From positions 471,428-535,427 of the forward strand of contig DAOSUR010000001.1 in assembly GCA_035378985.1 (NCBI GenBank): a stretch of 64,000 nucleotides of DNA, given 5' to 3'. The stretch comes from Anaerohalosphaeraceae bacterium. Lineage in GTDB: Bacteria; Planctomycetota; Phycisphaerae; Sedimentisphaerales; Anaerohalosphaeraceae. Positions 44,006-52,437 of this stretch are shown here, in pieces. The notes under the pieces are model-generated. The model was given only the letters and a program-made list of their open reading frames with translations, made no database searches and had not been told where the DNA came from. A program made the translations under genes and the position numbers. Each line of letters begins with the position of its first letter. Position 1 is the first letter of the stretch.

Positions 44006-45481
44006 CTACAGGTCCAGTTTGTCCCGCAGATAACTCTTCACCTGGTCCAGAGGCACGCGGACCTGCTCCATACTGTCGCGATGGCGAATCGTAACGGTAT
44101 TGTCTTCTTTGGTCTGGCCGTCCACTGTCACACAGAAAGGTGTGCCCGCCTCATCCTGCCGGCGATAACGGCGTCCGATGGCTCCCTTTTCATCATAGAA
44201 GACCGGGAAGTACCGCTTTAAATCCTGGTAGATATTCATCGCAATTTCCGGCATTCCGTCCTTCTTAACCAGCGGGAAGATGCCCGCCTTAATCGGGGCC
44301 AGCGCCGGATGAAACCGCAGCAGATTCCGCTGTTCACCCCGCACCTCTTCCTCATCATAGGCATCCACCAGAAACGCCAGCATACTGCGGTCAATCCCTG
44401 CCGACGGTTCAATCACATACGGAATGTACCGCTCCCGCGTTTCCTCATCGAAATAGGCCAGCGGCCCTTTCAGATAATCCTCCGCCTCCTCTTTCAGGGT
44501 AATCTTCGTCAAATCCCCCTTCTTGTCGTACCATTCGTTCATCGTCCGGATGCCCCGCTGATGCTGCCGCAGGTCAAAATCCGTGCGGTTGGCGATCCCC
44601 TCCAGCTCCTGCCAGTCGCCCGAGCCGAACGGAAACTTGTATTCAATGTCCACGCACGCCTTGGCATAATGCGCCAGTTCATCTTTGGCATGCTCCCGGA
44701 AACGCAGATTTTCCTTTCGAATGCCCAGATTGATGTACCAGTTGAACCGCTCCTGCTTCCAGTGCTCAAACCACTCCTCATCCGTTCCCGGCTTGCAGAA
44801 AAACTCCAGTTCGGCCTGTTCGAATTCACGAGTGCGGAAGATAAACGCTTTGGTCGTCACTTCGTTGCGGAAGCTCTTGCCGATTTGTGCAATCCCGAAC
44901 GGAATCTTCACACGGGTCGAATCTAAAACATTGCGGAAATTGACAAAAATGCCCTGCGCCGTTTCCGGCCGCAGAAACAGCGTCATCGTATCTTCAACAT
45001 TGGCGCCCATCCGGGTTTCAAACATCAGCTGGAACGCCATCGGCTCTCCAAACTGGCCGACCGTGCCGCAGGCCGGGCAAACCTTTCTGGACAGCTCCGC
45101 CGCCTTGCTCTGGGCGGCTTCAATATCGATATGTTCCGTATGCTCCTCAACGCTGCCCTGATGATCCTGCAGATGGTCCACACGCGAACGGGTGCCGCAT
45201 TTTCGGCAGACCGTCACCAAATCCGCAAACTTATCCGCATGACCGGAGGCCTTCCACACCATCGGATGCATTAGGATGGAGCAATCCAGCCCCACCACAT
45301 CGTCCCGCATCTGGACGACATGCTTCCACCAGGCATTGCGGATATTGCGTTTCAATTCAACCCCCAGCGGACCGTAGTCATAGCAGCTGGCCAGACCGCC
45401 GTAGATTTCACTGGATTGAAAGATAAACCCCCGCCGCTTGCACAGTGATACAATGTCATCCAGTTTCGCCAGTTTTGCCAT
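44006..45481 (-). CDS. glyS: Glycine-tRNA ligase (dimeric type)
   Basis: 491-aa class II synthetase of the single-chain alpha2 type. RRGFIFQSSEIYGGLASCYDYGPLG at the N-terminus, VCRKCGTRSRVDHL and KVCPACGTVGQF as paired CxxC zinc-like sites, motif 2 around GKSFRNEVTTKAFIFRTREFEQAELEFF, and motif 3 in EPSAGIDRSMLAFL. The C-terminal anticodon-binding domain follows (LAPIKAGIFPLVKKDG). It charges tRNA-Gly. GAGGG precedes the ATG. Confidence 0.96.
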   Translation of the reverse strand: MAKLAKLDDIVSLCKRRGFIFQSSEIYGGLASCYDYGPLGVELKRNIRNAWWKHVVQMRDDVVGLDCSILMHPMVWKASGHADKFADLVTVCRKCGTRSRVDHLQDHQGSVEEHTEHIDIEAAQSKAAELSRKVCPACGTVGQFGEPMAFQLMFETRMGANVEDTMTLFLRPETAQGIFVNFRNVLDSTRVKIPFGIAQIGKSFRNEVTTKAFIFRTREFEQAELEFFCKPGTDEEWFEHWKQERFNWYINLGIRKENLRFREHAKDELAHYAKACVDIEYKFPFGSGDWQELEGIANRTDFDLRQHQRGIRTMNEWYDKKGDLTKITLKEEAEDYLKGPLAYFDEETRERYIPYVIEPSAGIDRSMLAFLVDAYDEEEVRGEQRNLLRFHPALAPIKAGIFPLVKKDGMPEIAMNIYQDLKRYFPVFYDEKGAIGRRYRRQDEAGTPFCVTVDGQTKEDNTVTIRHRDSMEQVRVPLDQVKSYLRDKLDL

Positions 45482-45657
45482 AAATCCCTCACAATAGAGA
45501 CTTTAAATTCGAGATAAAGAATCCATATTGTACCAAAACCCCTCGAGAAGTTCAAGGCCGTTTTGACACCGCTTTTCCAAAGAGCAAAAAATCCATAGAA
45601 AAATCTTCAGAAACGGATTACAGTAATAAACCAAAAAAAATGAGGCAGGACGGGACC

Positions 45658-47214
45658 ATGATTCATTTCAAATGCCCTCATTGCCGAACAGCCCTTCAGA
45701 TGGAAAACCACTATGCCGGACAGGCCGCCCTCTGTCCAACCTGCAGCGGACAGATTCTCGTGCCGTTCCCGGGGACATCCGCCAAACCAATCATTTGTAT
45801 CTGCGGCCGCTGCAAGGCCTTGTATCAAATCCCCGCTGAACAGGCAGGCCGACAGGTTTCGTGTCCGACCTGCCGAGAACCCACCCAAATTCCCGAGCAG
45901 GAAAACGCGGTTTCCGACAGTCAAATGCTTCGCTTCACCTGCCGCTCGTGCGGACAGGGCTACTGCCTTCCTTCCCGCTATGCCGGCAGAAAGTTCACTT
46001 GTCCGGCCTGCAAACATGCCTGTTTGGTGCCGACTCCAAAGCCCGCCGAGCAGGAATTGATTCTTCTGGAGGAAAAACCGCCTAAAGAAACCTCCGCCGT
46101 GTTTTCCGAGCCGCCGCCGATTGAATCCGAACCTTCTCCAACGCCGAGAAAACCTGAAAAACAAAAATCTGTCCTTTTCAAAGCTGTTGCCGGAGTCCTC
46201 GGCGGCATCATCGGTTTTTCCATCGCATTTTGGCTGGTTTCATCCCTCAAGAAAAGTACCCCCACCCCGCTCCCTCCGCCGCCGACAAACAAATCTTCGC
46301 AAGAAGCCGCACAAAATCAGCCGATAGACCTTGCATCACCCGCCCAAAACTATCCGCAAGCCGTTGATTTCTCCCGTTCCATCATCACCAAACTTAATCG
46401 GAAATCGGAAGATGTAAAAGAATTGATTTATTTGTTCCCGGACCAGATTCAAGTGTCGGAACAAGATTTAGATTCTCTTCTCAATGCTCTGGATATCGGG
46501 CGGTTCTCCTCCCTCGAAACCGCGATAGAAAAGGCACGGGTCGAACCCGGAGCTTCCTATTTTATCACAAAAACAAAGGCCATATCAGATTCAAACAGAA
46601 TACGGACAATCCGGATAGGATTTGTTGAAATAGAGAACAATACAGAGGAAACCATTTCTGTGGACCGATTTGTCTTTGGAATCTCTATTTTCGACGAGAA
46701 TGATACACTTTTGGCCTCGGCAGGTCAAAGCGACCAAAACGAATTGCTGTCCCTCCTCAACGATACGGTCAAGAAATATGCAATCAGTTCCCCGTCGAGC
46801 TCAGCAAAGGAACGTTCATTTTCTGAGAGATTCGAAGAGTTTGAAGAAAAATATTATTGTCCGATTGCCATTGTCCTTTTGCTGATTGGTTTGACAACCT
46901 TAATCTCGATGTGGGTTGTCTTCAATAAAGCGGGCGAGCCGGGATGGGCTGTCTTTGTTCCAATTTACAACACCATTGTCTTTGCACGCATCGGAGGAAA
47001 ATCAGAATGGCTCGGATTTCTCTGTGCCCTGAGCCCGATGATCCCCTTCGTCGGTTCGATTCTAAACCTCTTTCTTTTCCTTTATCTTTCCGTCAGCGTG
47101 GCCAAAGCTTTCGGCAAGGGAACCCTTTTCGGATTCGGGATGGTTTTTCTGCCGTTTGTCTTCTTTCCAATCCTGGCCTTTTCCGAGTCGGCTTATCCGC
47201 AGGCCGATGTCTAA
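45658..47214 (+). CDS. Zinc-ribbon membrane protein with DUF5684-like C-terminus
   Basis: About 518 aa. Three tandem zinc-ribbon units (CPHC...CPTC, CGRC...CPTC, CRSC...CPAC; about 5-125) are followed by a proline-rich linker, a TM helix (about 175-197), a periplasmic domain of about 180 residues, and a C-terminal block of 3-4 TM helices with EPGWAVFVPIYNTIVFARIGGK, the mark of DUF5684. Function unknown; the layout suggests a cytoplasmic metal-binding sensor tied to a membrane module. I prefer ATG 45658, as an ATG six codons upstream has no SD. Monocistronic and divergent from glyS. Confidence 0.72.
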   Translation: MIHFKCPHCRTALQMENHYAGQAALCPTCSGQILVPFPGTSAKPIICICGRCKALYQIPAEQAGRQVSCPTCREPTQIPEQENAVSDSQMLRFTCRSCGQGYCLPSRYAGRKFTCPACKHACLVPTPKPAEQELILLEEKPPKETSAVFSEPPPIESEPSPTPRKPEKQKSVLFKAVAGVLGGIIGFSIAFWLVSSLKKSTPTPLPPPPTNKSSQEAAQNQPIDLASPAQNYPQAVDFSRSIITKLNRKSEDVKELIYLFPDQIQVSEQDLDSLLNALDIGRFSSLETAIEKARVEPGASYFITKTKAISDSNRIRTIRIGFVEIENNTEETISVDRFVFGISIFDENDTLLASAGQSDQNELLSLLNDTVKKYAISSPSSSAKERSFSERFEEFEEKYYCPIAIVLLLIGLTTLISMWVVFNKAGEPGWAVFVPIYNTIVFARIGGKSEWLGFLCALSPMIPFVGSILNLFLFLYLSVSVAKAFGKGTLFGFGMVFLPFVFFPILAFSESAYPQADV

Positions 47215-47290
47215 CTTCTTCTGAAAGCAAATTTTGCGCTCTCAGCCGTGTTTTTCTTGTTTTTTTCTGATTCTTGAGTACCCTGAAGAT

Positions 47291-47659
47291 GTGTATATAA
47301 TAATAGCAGAAACCGAGTTTCGGGCCTCCCATGGTCTGGTGTTGGCCGACGGAGGTCGAGAAGACCTTCATTCGCACCTTTGGCGGGTACGAGCAGCAGT
47401 TCACTGTACGCATCTGAACAAGGTTCAGATGGGAATCGACTTTCATGAACTGAAAGCCCTGCTGGGTGAGATTGTCGCGGCTTTGGCTGACCGCCCGCTC
47501 GAGGAACACAGAGCGTTTGCCTCTGTGAATCCGACGGCGGAAATGGTGGCCAAGTTTGTTTTCGACCGACTGGCTCCGAAAATCCCGCCGCACGGCAAAC
47601 TGGCCTGGGTAGAGATTACGGAAGCCCCGGGTTGTATCGTACGGTACGCGCAGGATTAA
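47291..47659 (+). CDS. QueD/PTPS-family protein lacking the catalytic Cys (possible PTPS-III)
   Basis: 122 aa from GTG 47291; the frame extends to TTG 47234 but only the shorter form matches family length. FRASH and DLHSH give the three zinc His ligands and VEITEAPGCIVRY the substrate-binding Glu. QueD has CxxLHGH; here the Cys position is Arg and the next residue Glu (REDLHSH). Cys-less homologues with Glu there are the PTPS-III type known to replace dihydroneopterin aldolase in folate synthesis. I infer that role; an altered queuosine enzyme or inactive homologue is the alternative. No other que or fol gene is nearby. No SD is visible. Confidence 0.75.
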   Translation: MYIIIAETEFRASHGLVLADGGREDLHSHLWRVRAAVHCTHLNKVQMGIDFHELKALLGEIVAALADRPLEEHRAFASVNPTAEMVAKFVFDRLAPKIPPHGKLAWVEITEAPGCIVRYAQD

Positions 47660-47735
47660 CCCTTCAGAAGGTCCGAAAAAAGACCGATGAAGAAAAGAAT
47701 AATAAAAGTAAGCCGGGAATAAGGACGGAATTGAT

Positions 47736-48230
47736 ATGCTTTGTCAGAACTGCAAAACGCAAACAGCCACGATTCATCTGACGGAGATTACCAACGGACA
47801 CCGAGTGGAAACGCATCTGTGCCAGGCATGCGCCCAGAAACAGGGGCTGGCAATTCAAACCCAAATCCCCCTCAACGAACTGCTCTCGACGCTGCTGAGT
47901 GTTCCGCCGGAAGCTGCGGGAACTCCGCAAAGCCCGCAGGAACAGAAAACCTGTCCCCACTGCGGGATGACCCTCCAGCGTTTCAGCAAAGAAACCCTCT
48001 TGGGCTGTCCGCAGGACTATGACGTCTTTGAGAAAAACCTGCTTCCGCTGATACTGCGGACCCAAAATGACCGCTCCGAACATTGCGGCAAGGTCCCGGC
48101 GAGCGCCGGCCAGGTCCAGGAAAAACAGCTGCGGCTCGCCCAGCTGCGGCGCAAACTCGAGGAAGCTGTTCGTCGTGAACAATACGAAACCGCCGCGCGT
48201 CTGCGCGATGAAATCCGGAAACTCCAATGA
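47736..48230 (+). CDS. mcsA: McsA-like UvrB/UvrC-motif protein, activator of protein arginine kinase
   Basis: 164 aa. Paired zinc motifs (CQNC...CQAC at 3-38; CPHC near 72) and a C-terminal UVR coiled coil (LRRKLEEAVRREQYETAARLRDEIRKL) match McsA, which activates the McsB arginine kinase in Gram-positive bacteria. Its stop overlaps the start of the mcsB-like gene (ATGA, 48227-48230), so the two are coupled. No ctsR or clpC is adjacent. Confidence 0.9.
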   Translation: MLCQNCKTQTATIHLTEITNGHRVETHLCQACAQKQGLAIQTQIPLNELLSTLLSVPPEAAGTPQSPQEQKTCPHCGMTLQRFSKETLLGCPQDYDVFEKNLLPLILRTQNDRSEHCGKVPASAGQVQEKQLRLAQLRRKLEEAVRREQYETAARLRDEIRKLQ

Positions 48231-49282
48231 ACTTAAGCGACTTATCCAAACAGCCCAGTCCCTGGCTTCAGGAAGGCGGCCCGGCCTCCGAGGTGGTGAT
48301 TTCCTCACGAATCCGGCTGGCCCGCAATCTGGCCGGCTATGAATTCAAACCCTGTCTGACGCCCCCGCGACAGCAGGAAATCCTGGACACCCTTAAAAAT
48401 GCCTTATTGTCGGTCCCCTCACCGGAACCGCTGTTTTTTATCAATATTGAAGGGGCCTCGGCCCTCGAACGAGAACTGCTGGCGGAACGCTATTTAATCA
48501 GTCTCCCTCATGCCCGGGGAGAAGGCCCTCGCGGCGTCGTTGTGGCCCGAAACGAAAGCTTCTCTGCCATGATTAACGAAGAAGACCACTTGCGGATGCA
48601 GGTCTTCGCCGCCGGGCAGCAGCTGGAAAAATGCTTTGAGCAAATCAGTCAGGTGGACAACCACCTCGAAACAAAAGTTCAATTCGCCTTTCACCCTCGA
48701 TACGGTTATCTGACCGCCTGCCCGACCAACCTCGGAACCGGCATCCGGGTGTCCGTAATGCTTCATCTGCCGGGCCTGAAGATGACCGGCCAGACGGAAA
48801 AGTTCTTCAACGCCGCCCGCGACTGCAATCTGGCCGTCCGTGGTCTTTTCGGAGAGGGTTCGGAAGCCGTCGGCGACTTCTATCAGCTGTCCAACCAGGT
48901 CACCTTAGGCGTAACCGAACAGGAAATCGTGCAGAACTTCTCCCGCAACATCGTGCCGAAAATTATCGAATACGAACAGGCCGCTCGACAAAGATTGTTT
49001 GAGGAAAATCCGGAAGCCGTCGAAGACAAAATCCATCGTTCTCTAGCCATCCTCCGCAGTGCCCGTCTGATCAGTTCGCAGGAGGCGCTGATTCTTCTCA
49101 GTCACGTGCGGCTCGGCATCCATACCGGACGCATCCCGGACATTCCGATTTCGAAAGTGAATGAATTATTCCTGCATATCCAGCCGGCACACCTGCAAAT
49201 GCAGGCGGGACGAGCCCTCAGCCCGGACCATCGCGACATCCTGAGAGCCCGTATTATTCGAACCGCTCTTTGCGCCAACTAA
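48227..49282 (+). CDS. mcsB: Protein arginine kinase
   Basis: 351-aa phosphagen-kinase-fold protein: VISSRIRLARNLAGYEF near 23, EEDHLRMQVFAAGQQLEKCF near 120, FHPRYGYLTACPTNLGTGIRVSVMLHLPGL near 155, and SNQVTLGVTEQEI near 223. The C-terminus has RDILRA, the RDxxRA phospho-arginine-binding allosteric motif. McsB marks proteins for ClpCP by phosphorylating Arg. Translationally coupled to mcsA and convergent (4-bp overlap) with the thioredoxin-like gene. Confidence 0.95.
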   Translation: MNLSDLSKQPSPWLQEGGPASEVVISSRIRLARNLAGYEFKPCLTPPRQQEILDTLKNALLSVPSPEPLFFINIEGASALERELLAERYLISLPHARGEGPRGVVVARNESFSAMINEEDHLRMQVFAAGQQLEKCFEQISQVDNHLETKVQFAFHPRYGYLTACPTNLGTGIRVSVMLHLPGLKMTGQTEKFFNAARDCNLAVRGLFGEGSEAVGDFYQLSNQVTLGVTEQEIVQNFSRNIVPKIIEYEQAARQRLFEENPEAVEDKIHRSLAILRSARLISSQEALILLSHVRLGIHTGRIPDIPISKVNELFLHIQPAHLQMQAGRALSPDHRDILRARIIRTALCAN

Positions 49283-49944
49283 TTCAGCTGCTCTCTTTCC
49301 TCCGGCAGCGGAAGACGGCAAACGGCTTCCACTTGAACCCTCGGAATCAGACCGATTGCCGCCAGTTTCAGCCGACCCTGAGCATCCAAAAAAAAGATAC
49401 ACGGGAATCCATCCGGCAGGGAAAACGGCTCGGGCAGATTCTCTATCCTTCCTATTTGTATTTCTTCAGGCGTAAATTTCTTCGAGAACTTCTCAATTCT
49501 CTCCGGAGACTCTGCTATTAAGCCAACCACAGTCGGCTTTTCTTCCTCCATCCAGTTCAGGGCCTGCAAAACCTGAGAAATCTGGAGTCGAAAAGGCGGG
49601 AACCATGTCGCCCCTATAATCACGATACATTCCCGACCGCGATAATCCGCAAGATGCCTGCATTCTCCGTTCAGGAGGAAGAATGTCAAATCGGGCACTT
49701 CTCGTCCCTGCCAGTCCGGCAAAACCGGCTCCCAGGTCTTTCGATTGTTGATAACGTCATCGATTGACCGGTATTGCGGCTGAAGCCCTCGCAGGTTCTT
49801 GCTGATTAAATCCCCCAGCGGTTCATTGCCGTGTCTGGATAGTTTCTGCCGATAAAGGATAACCATTCCGGCAATCAGCACCAACAGGACAAAATAGACC
49901 GGCAGACCCTGAATCAGAAATTTACGGTCGTCTTTCTTTATCAT
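49279..49944 (-). CDS. Membrane-anchored thioredoxin-fold protein without CxxC
   Basis: 221 aa with one N-terminal TM helix (LPVYFVLLVLIAGMVILY), so the domain is probably periplasmic. From about 85 the TlpA/AhpC-like fold appears: VPDLTFFLLNGECRHLADYRGRECIVIIGATWFPPFR. The usual ATWCPPCR has both Cys replaced by Phe, leaving no dithiol. FPCIFFLDAQGRLK near 180 holds the cis-Pro loop region. It may be a structural or binding thioredoxin relative; redox catalysis at the usual site is not possible. Confidence 0.72.
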   Translation of the reverse strand: MIKKDDRKFLIQGLPVYFVLLVLIAGMVILYRQKLSRHGNEPLGDLISKNLRGLQPQYRSIDDVINNRKTWEPVLPDWQGREVPDLTFFLLNGECRHLADYRGRECIVIIGATWFPPFRLQISQVLQALNWMEEEKPTVVGLIAESPERIEKFSKKFTPEEIQIGRIENLPEPFSLPDGFPCIFFLDAQGRLKLAAIGLIPRVQVEAVCRLPLPEEREQLN

Positions 49945-50076
49945 GTCTGCCCGAAATTATAAGCATCTCCCCGCCTAAAAAAACACTTTTTCGCCTTTTC
50001 CAAATACTTTTCTAATAACCCTTTAACAGACAGGACGTATAAAGCAGTAAAAGAAAAACAAAAAGGAAGAAGGGAT

Positions 50077-50265
50077 ATGCGGCCGAAAAACATCGAACCT
50101 CTGAATCTGTCCGACGAATCCATGGAAATGCTTCTGTTAATTGCTGTTTTCGGGAATGAGACTTTCCGCCAATCCGCCGTACGCGAACTGAAGAAACGGC
50201 GAGCCCTTCATCACAGCTTTGAAGACGATAATCTGGTTATGACCAATCTGAGCGGGATTTGTTAA
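50077..50265 (+). CDS. Small conserved-looking hypothetical protein
   Basis: 62 aa, soluble. LNLSDESMEMLLLIAVFGNETFRQSAVRELKKRR suggests two amphipathic helices, followed by a polar tail ending in GIC. An AAGGAAGAAGGG ribosome site sits just before ATG 50077, supporting real translation. It is divergent from the thioredoxin-like gene. I do not recognise the family. Confidence 0.6.
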   Translation: MRPKNIEPLNLSDESMEMLLLIAVFGNETFRQSAVRELKKRRALHHSFEDDNLVMTNLSGIC

Positions 50266-50360
50266 TTTAGGAAGCACCCCCCGCCTCTTGATTTTTTTGT
50301 GCCTTTCCTGTTTCGGCGTATCCGGAGCCTTTATATCCTGATATCGGGCTGATTTTTTGG

Positions 50361-50388
50361 TTGACTTGTTTAGACTTGGGGCTACACT
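50361..50388 (+). promoter_or_regulatory. Promoter of the etf/acyl-CoA dehydrogenase operon
   Basis: TTGACT (50361-50366), 16-bp spacer and TACACT (50383-50388), about 55 bp before the GTG start of etfB. Confidence 0.55.
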
Positions 50389-50442
50389 ATCCTGTCTTTT
50401 GATAACCGGAAAAAAGCAACTGCATGCTCAGGGAGACAATCC

Positions 50443-51330
50443 GTGGCGTACAATTGTGTAGTCCTTGCAAAACAAGTGCCGGATACAAAACGAATCACCG
50501 GCCAGGCGATGAACGAAGATGGTACCGTCAATCGAGCGGCCCTTCCGGCCATTTTCAATCCGGAAGACCTCAATGCCCTCGAGATGGCCCTTCAAATTAA
50601 GGAACAATACGGCGGAAAAGTCACCGTCATTACGATGGGACTTCCGGCCGCAGCCGAAATCCTCCGCCAATCCCTCTATCGCGGAGCCGACGGCGTTATC
50701 CTGATTACGGACAAACGCTGTGCCGCCAGTGATACGCTGGCCACAAGCTATATCCTCAGCTGCGCCGTCCGCAAACTCAACCCCGATATTGTCCTGTGCG
50801 GCCGGCAGGCCATTGACGGCGACACCGCTCAGGTCGGCCCTCAGGTAGCGGAAAAACTGGGAGTTCCCCAGATTACCTACACCGAAAAAATTCTCAACCT
50901 GGACGGCAAAACCATCACCGCCCGCCGAAGCATCGGAAACGGCTGGCAGGAAGTCCGAACCAAACTGCCGGTGCTGCTGACGGTCGTGGACACCGCCAAC
51001 GAGCCCAGAATCCCGGCGGCCAAGCGCCTGATGAAATACAAAGCCGCACGCTGCCGTATCGAAATTGAAGCGATGGCCAAACAGAACCCCTCGATTGATG
51101 TCGAGGCCGTCTGCAAGCAGCTGGAGCAAAAAGGGCTGCTCATCCGCCAGTGGGACCTTGACATCCTCGGCGCCGACCTGAAATGGTGCGGACGCGACGG
51201 CTCGCCCACCAAAGTCCATCGCATTCAGAGTGTCGTGCTCACCGCCAAGGAAACCAAATCCGTTGAGCCGACCCAGGAAGCCATTGAGGCGATGATTCAC
51301 GAACTCATCGTGGACCATACCATCGGATAA
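50443..51330 (+). CDS. etfB: Electron transfer flavoprotein beta subunit
   Basis: 295 aa, starting at GTG 50443 with GGGAG upstream. NCVVLAKQVPDTKRI at the N-terminus, LPAIFNPEDLNALEMALQIKEQ near 45, and VLCGRQAIDGDTAQVGPQVAE near 125 are EtfB hallmarks (AMP/FAD-binding adenine-nucleotide fold). It pairs with the EtfA encoded 42 bp downstream and takes electrons from the acyl-CoA dehydrogenase of the same operon. The ~40-residue C-terminal segment is slightly longer than in short EtfBs. Confidence 0.94.
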   Translation: MAYNCVVLAKQVPDTKRITGQAMNEDGTVNRAALPAIFNPEDLNALEMALQIKEQYGGKVTVITMGLPAAAEILRQSLYRGADGVILITDKRCAASDTLATSYILSCAVRKLNPDIVLCGRQAIDGDTAQVGPQVAEKLGVPQITYTEKILNLDGKTITARRSIGNGWQEVRTKLPVLLTVVDTANEPRIPAAKRLMKYKAARCRIEIEAMAKQNPSIDVEAVCKQLEQKGLLIRQWDLDILGADLKWCGRDGSPTKVHRIQSVVLTAKETKSVEPTQEAIEAMIHELIVDHTIG

Positions 51331-51372
51331 ATCGACGTATCAATCAGATTCAGCAAACAAGGATAATCAGAG

Positions 51373-52401
51373 ATGATAGAAGTCAACAAACAGGGTGAAG
51401 TATGGGTGTTTGCCGAGCAGCATGCCGGCACGCTCGAAGACACCTCCATTGAACTGCTCAGCAAAGGACGTCAACTGGCCGACCAGCTGAAGGTTCCGCT
51501 GGCGGCGGTCCTGCTCGGAGACCGCGTCGAGCCCCTCTGCGTTCGGCTCGGTCAATACGGCGCCGACAAGGTCTATCTGGCCGAACACCCCCTGCTGAAC
51601 CACTACCAGACCAGCTCCTATGCCAAGGTTCTGGATGAACTGATTCACAAACACAAGCCGCAGATTATGCTCTACGGAGCTACGCCGGTCGGACGCGACC
51701 TGGCCCCGCGTGTGGCCAGCGCCCTGAAGGCGGGACTGACCGCTGACTGCACCGATTTGCAGATTGGACGTCACGAAATCCCCAGCACCGGCAAGGTCTA
51801 TGAGAACCTGCTTCTGCAGATTCGTCCGGCCTTCGGCGGCAACATCATCGCCACGATTATCAACTACGACCGCTGGCCGCAGATGGCCACCGTTCGCGAA
51901 GGCGTAATGCCCATGCCTGAACCGGACGGACGCCGCAATGCCCAAATCGTTCGGGAAACCATCTCCCTGCTGCCGGACGACCTGATGCTGGAGATTCTGG
52001 CCGAACACCGCCAGCCCAAAAAGGTCAATCTGAAGGCCTCCCGCATTATCGTAGCCGGCGGCGCCGGAGTCGGCAGCAAAGAAAACTTCAAACTCATCTG
52101 GGACCTGGCCCACTGTCTGGGCGGAGCCCCCGCCGCTACCCGAGCCGCAGTGGATCTGGGCTTTATCGACCGCGACCATCAGGTTGGACAGACCGGCACA
52201 ACCGTCCGCCCTGTTCTGTATATTGCCGTCGGCATCAGCGGGGCCATTCAGCACCAGGCCGGAATGAGCGGCAGTCAGAAAATTATTGCGATTAACAACG
52301 ACCCGGAGGCCCCGATCTTTCAAATCGCCCACTACAAAATCCTCGGCGATTTGAATCAGGTCGTTCCGATGATGATTAAGGCCATCCGGGAAAAGGTATA
52401 A
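51373..52401 (+). CDS. etfA: Electron transfer flavoprotein alpha subunit
   Basis: 342 aa. The C-terminal FAD domain is clear: IIVAGGAGVGSKENF near 235, GGAPAATRAAVDLGFIDRDHQVGQTG, TVRPVLYIAVGISGAIQHQAGM, and INNDPEAPIFQIAHYKILGD near 305. It forms the EtfAB heterodimer, relaying electrons from flavin dehydrogenases to the quinone pool or other acceptors. I cannot tell by eye whether this is a bifurcating type. Confidence 0.95.
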   Translation: MIEVNKQGEVWVFAEQHAGTLEDTSIELLSKGRQLADQLKVPLAAVLLGDRVEPLCVRLGQYGADKVYLAEHPLLNHYQTSSYAKVLDELIHKHKPQIMLYGATPVGRDLAPRVASALKAGLTADCTDLQIGRHEIPSTGKVYENLLLQIRPAFGGNIIATIINYDRWPQMATVREGVMPMPEPDGRRNAQIVRETISLLPDDLMLEILAEHRQPKKVNLKASRIIVAGGAGVGSKENFKLIWDLAHCLGGAPAATRAAVDLGFIDRDHQVGQTGTTVRPVLYIAVGISGAIQHQAGMSGSQKIIAINNDPEAPIFQIAHYKILGDLNQVVPMMIKAIREKV

Positions 52402-52437
52402 ATTGAAACAACCAACGCCTGTTTTGAGGAAGAACAG

